DNA of 64,000 bases, taken from assembly GCA_947632615.1 (NCBI GenBank), contig CANRPW010000001.1, forward strand, positions 180,752-244,751, written 5' to 3'. The notes below the pieces were generated by a model. That model saw only the letters and a list, made by a program, of their open reading frames with translations. It did not search any database and had not been told where the DNA came from. This document shows, piece after piece, positions 60,209 to 64,000 of this stretch (its first letter is position 1; every line of letters begins with the position of its first letter). Source of the stretch: an uncultured Clostridia bacterium (GTDB lineage: Bacteria > Bacillota > Clostridia > Lachnospirales > CAG-274). A program made the position numbers and the translations under genes.

Positions 60209-60772
60209 TCAGCTTAAGAAATCATCATCTTCATCCGCAAAATCGTCTTCGGCTCTTGCTTTGCCGCCCAAAGGCTCGCCGTCACATATCTTCTGAAGAT
60301 TGTTAAGACCGCAGGCTATACCCTTATTGCCGTTGCTGTTGAAAGCGTAAAAGTTTATGGAGGCTCTGCCGTAAACTCCGCTGTAGACCTCCGAATGGTC
60401 TAAAATAGGCTGACGGTCTGCGTCAACTATGCCCGGAGCGGTAGAAGAGTTTGCATTTATAAAATAGCTGTTTGCATAAGTCTCGTCATCGGGGCGTTCA
60501 AGATCGCCGTCACGCAGAGGTGTTTTTAATGTTTTAAGCGGCGGCACAGTTCTGCCGTTGCCTCTGAGCTTGCTTTCGCCTTCCTCATAGGCTGCCTTTA
60601 TAGCCGCCATTATCTTATTGACAGTCACTGTGTCCGACTTGGGAATAATAAGGCTTACGCTGTACTTTGGAGTACCGCCGTTTATACTCTTTGGCTCCCA
60701 CGCATTGCAGTAACTCCATCTTGTCTTTTTGCCGGTTATAACTTTTGTTGGGTTTACATAATTATTTGACAT
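60209..60772 (-). CDS. DUF2815 protein, likely ssDNA-binding
   Basis: A 187-aa phage protein. TRWSYCNAWEPKSINGGTPK, YSVSLIIPKSDTVTVNKIMA and ASINFYAFNSNGNKGIACGL match DUF2815, a probable OB-fold single-strand binding protein. The acidic C-terminal tail (DDFADEDDDFLS) resembles SSB tails that recruit partners. It is placed between a RecB-like nuclease and the polymerase, which supports a recombination/replication role. Confidence 0.88.
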   Translation of the reverse strand: MSNNYVNPTKVITGKKTRWSYCNAWEPKSINGGTPKYSVSLIIPKSDTVTVNKIMAAIKAAYEEGESKLRGNGRTVPPLKTLKTPLRDGDLERPDDETYANSYFINANSSTAPGIVDADRQPILDHSEVYSGVYGRASINFYAFNSNGNKGIACGLNNLQKICDGEPLGGKARAEDDFADEDDDFLS

Positions 60773-60773
60773 A

Positions 60774-61901
60774 TCATTTTTCCTCCTTAAAATCGTTAAT
60801 AGCTGTGTTCATAGGTTTTCTTCTGTCGCTTTCGGGTACAAGTACAGGCTTGCCCTGCGGTTTATGTACAAGTTCCGAAAGCAACTCATTAAACTTGGTT
60901 TTGCCTAAAAGTTTTGTCATAGCGGTTATGCCCAGAACATTGTGTTCATATGGATCGTATCCTGCATCTTTGACCTTTTCGGCTACGGCATTTTCATTTG
61001 TGTACTTTCTGTTGGAACGACCTTCAACAACCTTGAATCCGGGGAAGGTTTCACCGCTTAAAGCCTTTTGAAGAGCATAATCCTTTACATCTCCTGCCCA
61101 AGCAATAAGCTCGTCTGCCTTTTCAAGAATTGCCGATATTTCCACATTGTCAAGAGTTGACGGCGGTTCAAAATCATATTTGGCAAGTTCGAGATTGTAT
61201 TCCGCTCTCTTTCGGCAGTTTGCCTTGACCTTACAGAAACGGCAGTGTTCGCCCGCACAAAATTCGCCTTTGCCCTCGAAGGCAAGTTTAGCGGTGGGAA
61301 CAAGCACATCTTCAGCCCATTTCAGTAAATCTGCTTTTGATATGACAGACGTGCTGACATTCTCTCTACGAGGCTGAAAAATACACATCTGTATTTTTTC
61401 AATATCGTAGATACTGTCGAATAGTTCTAATGCACCTAATGCGTAACACATCATCTGTGGATTGTTCTCAGCCGAAACTTCCACACCTTTTCCGTGCTTG
61501 TAGTCAATGACGGTCAGGGTATCATCGGCAACAATTACACAGTCACCCGTACCGAATCCCTGCGGAACATATCTTGAAAAATCCAATTTCTGTTCAATAA
61601 GGACTGTCGGGTCTTTGCAATTTTTCTTTGTTTCCTCCAAAAGCTGTAAAACAAAAATAACATATTCGTTGGCGCAATCCTCCATCTCAATGTTGTAATA
61701 GTTGAGATTTTCTGTCGGGTCTTCTGTGGTCATACCCAGTGCGGATTTCAGCTTATACTCACACAGGGTATGTGCTGCTGTCCCCTCTGCGGCATACTCG
61801 CTGCCTTTATCCTCTATGTTCTCGCACAGCCTTGCCGAGGGTGGGCAGGCAAGCCACCTGTGGCTTGACGAAGCCGAAAGCAGTGCGTGACTATTTGGCA
61901 T
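60774..61901 (-). CDS. DUF2800, RecB-like PD-(D/E)XK nuclease
   Basis: A 375-aa nuclease. LSASSSHRWLACPPSARLCE, EGTAAHTLCEYKL, the catalytic TVIDYKHGKGVEVSAENNPQ and the C-terminal cluster CRFCKVKANCRKRAEYN with four Cys are typical of RecB/Cas4-like DUF2800 proteins. It is probably an exonuclease paired with the downstream DUF2815 protein. It overlaps the next upstream gene by 11 bases. Confidence 0.92.
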   Translation of the reverse strand: MPNSHALLSASSSHRWLACPPSARLCENIEDKGSEYAAEGTAAHTLCEYKLKSALGMTTEDPTENLNYYNIEMEDCANEYVIFVLQLLEETKKNCKDPTVLIEQKLDFSRYVPQGFGTGDCVIVADDTLTVIDYKHGKGVEVSAENNPQMMCYALGALELFDSIYDIEKIQMCIFQPRRENVSTSVISKADLLKWAEDVLVPTAKLAFEGKGEFCAGEHCRFCKVKANCRKRAEYNLELAKYDFEPPSTLDNVEISAILEKADELIAWAGDVKDYALQKALSGETFPGFKVVEGRSNRKYTNENAVAEKVKDAGYDPYEHNVLGITAMTKLLGKTKFNELLSELVHKPQGKPVLVPESDRRKPMNTAINDFKEEK

Positions 61902-62268
61902 TTCCTATCGCCTCCGCTTCTTTGAACATTTCGGGATACTTTGACGGGTCTACCTCCGATAGCTTGTCTGCGCCGTACTTTGATATAAGAGCTTTTACCT
62001 CCGCAGAATGACCGCTGCGTGACTTATCAGCCAATAAGGCTCTTATTTCCTCAAGAGTAGGGGTCGGTTTATCTTCCTCCCAAGGAACAGTATCCGGTTC
62101 GGCTGCTGTTGTCGCAGACTGCTTGTCCTTTTCCTTGGTTGTATTCTCTGTAGGTACAAGCATAACCGGCATTTCTCCGTTTTTCATTTCTTCCTTTACC
62201 ATTTTTACAATTCTCGCTATGGTTTGTGCGTCGATAGTAACATTTACCGTCAATTTAATCTCTGCCAT
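61891..62268 (-). CDS. Phage early protein of unknown function, 125 aa
   Basis: MAEIKLTVNVTIDAQTIARI and VKMVKEEMKNGEMPVM form a short strand-helix part, followed by a Thr/Lys-rich linker and a C-terminal segment (EIRALLADKSRSGHSAEVKA, LISKYGADKLSEVDPSKYPE) that resembles the rIIB/DNA-ligase-associated helical domain seen in other phages. The ATG follows AAAGGAG. First phage gene seen; the IS element lies upstream. Confidence 0.72.
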   Translation of the reverse strand: MAEIKLTVNVTIDAQTIARIVKMVKEEMKNGEMPVMLVPTENTTKEKDKQSATTAAEPDTVPWEEDKPTPTLEEIRALLADKSRSGHSAEVKALISKYGADKLSEVDPSKYPEMFKEAEAIGNAK

Positions 62269-62377
62269 ATTTTTCGCTCCTTTCATTGATTTCCTTAATA
62301 GGCGTTTGCGAAACGCCATAAGCCGCATAAATACGGCATTTTTTACTACAAAAAAACAAATAACTCCTCACAGGATA

Positions 62378-62386
62378 TGGTATAAT
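62378..62386 (+). promoter_or_regulatory. Extended -10 promoter of the transposase
   Basis: TGG-TATAAT forms an extended -10 site 56 bases before the transposase start; no good -35 box is visible. The remaining bases of the 62269-62441 gap hold a short GGCGTTT/AAACGCC hairpin (62300-62316) but no gene. Confidence 0.5.
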
Positions 62387-62441
62387 AGAGTTAAGCCAAA
62401 ACTAAAATCCACCATCCAAGAAAGGAGTTATTCTGATATAT

Positions 62442-63917
62442 ATGATACCACATAAACAGCTTTCTTTGGCAGATATTTTTTCAGATTGCCAAGAAATATT
62501 TGAAAATGACAAACCTGCGTTTCTTTCCCTATTGGAAACTCATATCAACATTGATGAAATTATTCCGATTTCCTTTAGAAATCATTTCTATGCACCAACC
62601 GGCAGAACCCGTAAATACCCTTTACGAGCTTTTCTGTGGGCGCTGATCATTCAGCGTATTTTCTCTATTCCTACAGATCGGCTTCTCCTGACCTTTCTCA
62701 CTTACTCGAAACCGCTTCGTGAGTTCTGTGGTTTTACCAAAGTTCCGGATGCTTCCAAAATCACTCGTTTTAAACAGGACTTTTTAGATGATTTACAGCG
62801 CGTATTCGATAACCTTGTTGATGTTACCGAACCCATCTGCAAGGCTATTGACTCCGCCAAGGCTGACATGACCATTTTTGATTCCTCGGGCATTGAAGCT
62901 TTCGTTACCGAAAATAATCCAAAGTACGCTAACAGGATCATTAAGCGGCTTAAGGCATACGCGAAAGCTCAGGGCTTTGATAAATCTTATGATCCTTATA
63001 AAGCTGCCTATGGCTCCATGCCAACACATGCTTCTGCTGATCCTGAAATCAAGCAGCTCTATATCAATGGGCATTTTTGCTATGTCTTTAAGTTTGGCAT
63101 TGTTACAAACGGACTGGGTATCATCCGTAATATCTCTTTTTATAACAAAGACTTTATGGCATCTCATCCGGATATCGTCGTTGGAAAGAAATCCGATTCT
63201 CCAGACGAAGATAAATGTGCTCACGATTCAAAGCTTTTGATCCCAACACTAAAAGATTTCTTTTCCAAACATCCGTTAATTGATCCGAAAACCTTCCTCG
63301 GTGATGCGGCTTTTGATACTGTAGAGCTCTATAAGAGCCTTCTTACCGGTGACACTTTCGGTGATAATAAACACTTCTCGAAAGCGTATATTCCTCTGAA
63401 TGCAAGATCAGGACTTGATAACCGGGATTATTCCATTAATGAAAACGGTATTCCATGTTGTCCCCACGACCCTTCACTCCCTATGAAACATGAGGGCAGC
63501 AAATCAAACTTACGAAGCGGTATTCCCACTTTCAAGTTCGTCTGTCCAAAAATGAAATGGTTCTACGACAAAACAACTAAAAAATCCCATCGTCATTGCT
63601 TTTGCGAAAATCCGTGTACTTCATCTAAATGCGGTCGCATGGTCTATATTTATCCCGAGAAAGACCTTCGAACTTATCCCGGAACGATCCGAGGAACCGA
63701 AGAATGGGATAACACCTATAAAATAAGGACTGTTGTTGAAAGAAACATCAATCACATCAAGGATAATCTGTGTCTTGCCGGACGCCGGACTCAAAATGAA
63801 AAGACGCTTCATGCAGATCTGATTCTTGCCGGTATCACTCAACTTATTACTGTTGTTCTCGCAGACAAAATCAACCATCATGAATACATTCGAAGCTTAA
63901 AGCCTCTCATAGCATAG
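62442..63917 (+). CDS. DDE transposase, IS1182/IS5-like
   Basis: A 491-aa transposase. The N-terminal part has PTGRTRKYPLRAFLWALIIQ and SKITRFKQDFLDDL; the DDE core is seen in DMTIFDSSGIEAFVTENNPK, KTFLGDAAFDTVELYKSLL and IRTVVERNINHIKDNLCLAG. A Cys-rich insert (CCPHDPS, CFCENPCTSSKCG) lies before the last block. It points against the phage genes. Neither inverted repeat end can be fixed; the right end may be beyond the window. Confidence 0.88.
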   Translation: MIPHKQLSLADIFSDCQEIFENDKPAFLSLLETHINIDEIIPISFRNHFYAPTGRTRKYPLRAFLWALIIQRIFSIPTDRLLLTFLTYSKPLREFCGFTKVPDASKITRFKQDFLDDLQRVFDNLVDVTEPICKAIDSAKADMTIFDSSGIEAFVTENNPKYANRIIKRLKAYAKAQGFDKSYDPYKAAYGSMPTHASADPEIKQLYINGHFCYVFKFGIVTNGLGIIRNISFYNKDFMASHPDIVVGKKSDSPDEDKCAHDSKLLIPTLKDFFSKHPLIDPKTFLGDAAFDTVELYKSLLTGDTFGDNKHFSKAYIPLNARSGLDNRDYSINENGIPCCPHDPSLPMKHEGSKSNLRSGIPTFKFVCPKMKWFYDKTTKKSHRHCFCENPCTSSKCGRMVYIYPEKDLRTYPGTIRGTEEWDNTYKIRTVVERNINHIKDNLCLAGRRTQNEKTLHADLILAGITQLITVVLADKINHHEYIRSLKPLIA

Positions 63918-64000
63918 GACTTACCAACTTTATAAAGCCTAAGCCTTATTAAAGTGCGCCCAAAATTGGCAGATGTACACTTTTCATCTTGGAATTTGGG
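62442..64000 (+). mobile_element. Insertion sequence (partial boundaries)
   Basis: The transposase gene and its flanks form an IS placed upstream of the first phage early gene. I found no clear terminal inverted repeats or target duplication in the visible flanks, so the true left end is somewhere in 62269-62441 and the right end is past or near the window edge. Confidence 0.6.

Noticed and set aside
1..64000. CRISPR array or tRNA/rRNA genes
   Set aside because: No regularly spaced short repeats and no convincing tRNA or rRNA sequence noticed by eye; a covariance scan would be needed to be certain.
63918..64000. Right inverted repeat of the IS
   Set aside because: No match to the left flank could be found by eye, and the element may extend past the window.

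Overview
The window is a piece of a low-to-moderate GC Gram-positive chromosome, most likely a gut-type member of class Clostridia (Bacillota). The evidence is the gene order rsmB-rlmN-PP2C phosphatase-PASTA kinase-rsgA-rpe-thiamin pyrophosphokinase, the strong AGGAGG-type ribosome sites, heavy use of ATA and AGA codons, and a CrcB channel. I cannot name a genus from sequence alone.

Layout. (1) About 1-15.9 kb is core chromosome: the 3' part of pheT, a secreted polysaccharide deacetylase, a leftward truA/plsC group, then a rightward run for RNA modification (rsmB, rlmN), Ser/Thr phosphosignalling, ribosome GTPase, pentose phosphate and thiamin genes, a HAD phosphatase and a MATE exporter. Five intergenic gaps here hold a pair of tandem hairpins. 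Seven of the ten stems are perfect, and they run up to 53 bp. At least three of the loci share a terminal motif. I see no such element in the prophage. (2) About 15.9-18.7 kb is accessory: a ribbon-helix-helix plus RelBE-type operon, small regulators, crcB and a membrane-linked XRE regulator. (3) About 18.7-62.3 kb is a prophage of a contractile-tailed (myovirus-type) phage read almost wholly leftward. In transcription order it has early replication genes (RecB-like nuclease, DUF2815 protein, antirepressor, family A polymerase, D5 primase-helicase, VRR-NUC, SNF2-type helicase), an ArpU-like regulator, HNH nuclease with a possible cos region, two DNA methyltransferases, an amidoligase/cyclotransferase cassette, packaging and head genes, tail genes with a programmed -1 frameshift, baseplate, fibre, lysis, and finally paired large serine recombinases. 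(4) A rightward DDE transposase sits upstream of the first phage early gene, so the phage immunity region probably lies beyond the window.

The phage genes work as one late/early programme. Several cassettes look mobile within it: a Phd/YoeB toxin-antitoxin pair with its own promoter inside the tail operon, an antirepressor bracketed by identical 34-bp direct repeats, and the amidoligase cassette between the HNH/cos region and the terminase. The SNF2-type helicase is broken by a 4-nt insertion in its Walker A motif. The most unusual chromosomal feature is the long-palindrome repeat family.
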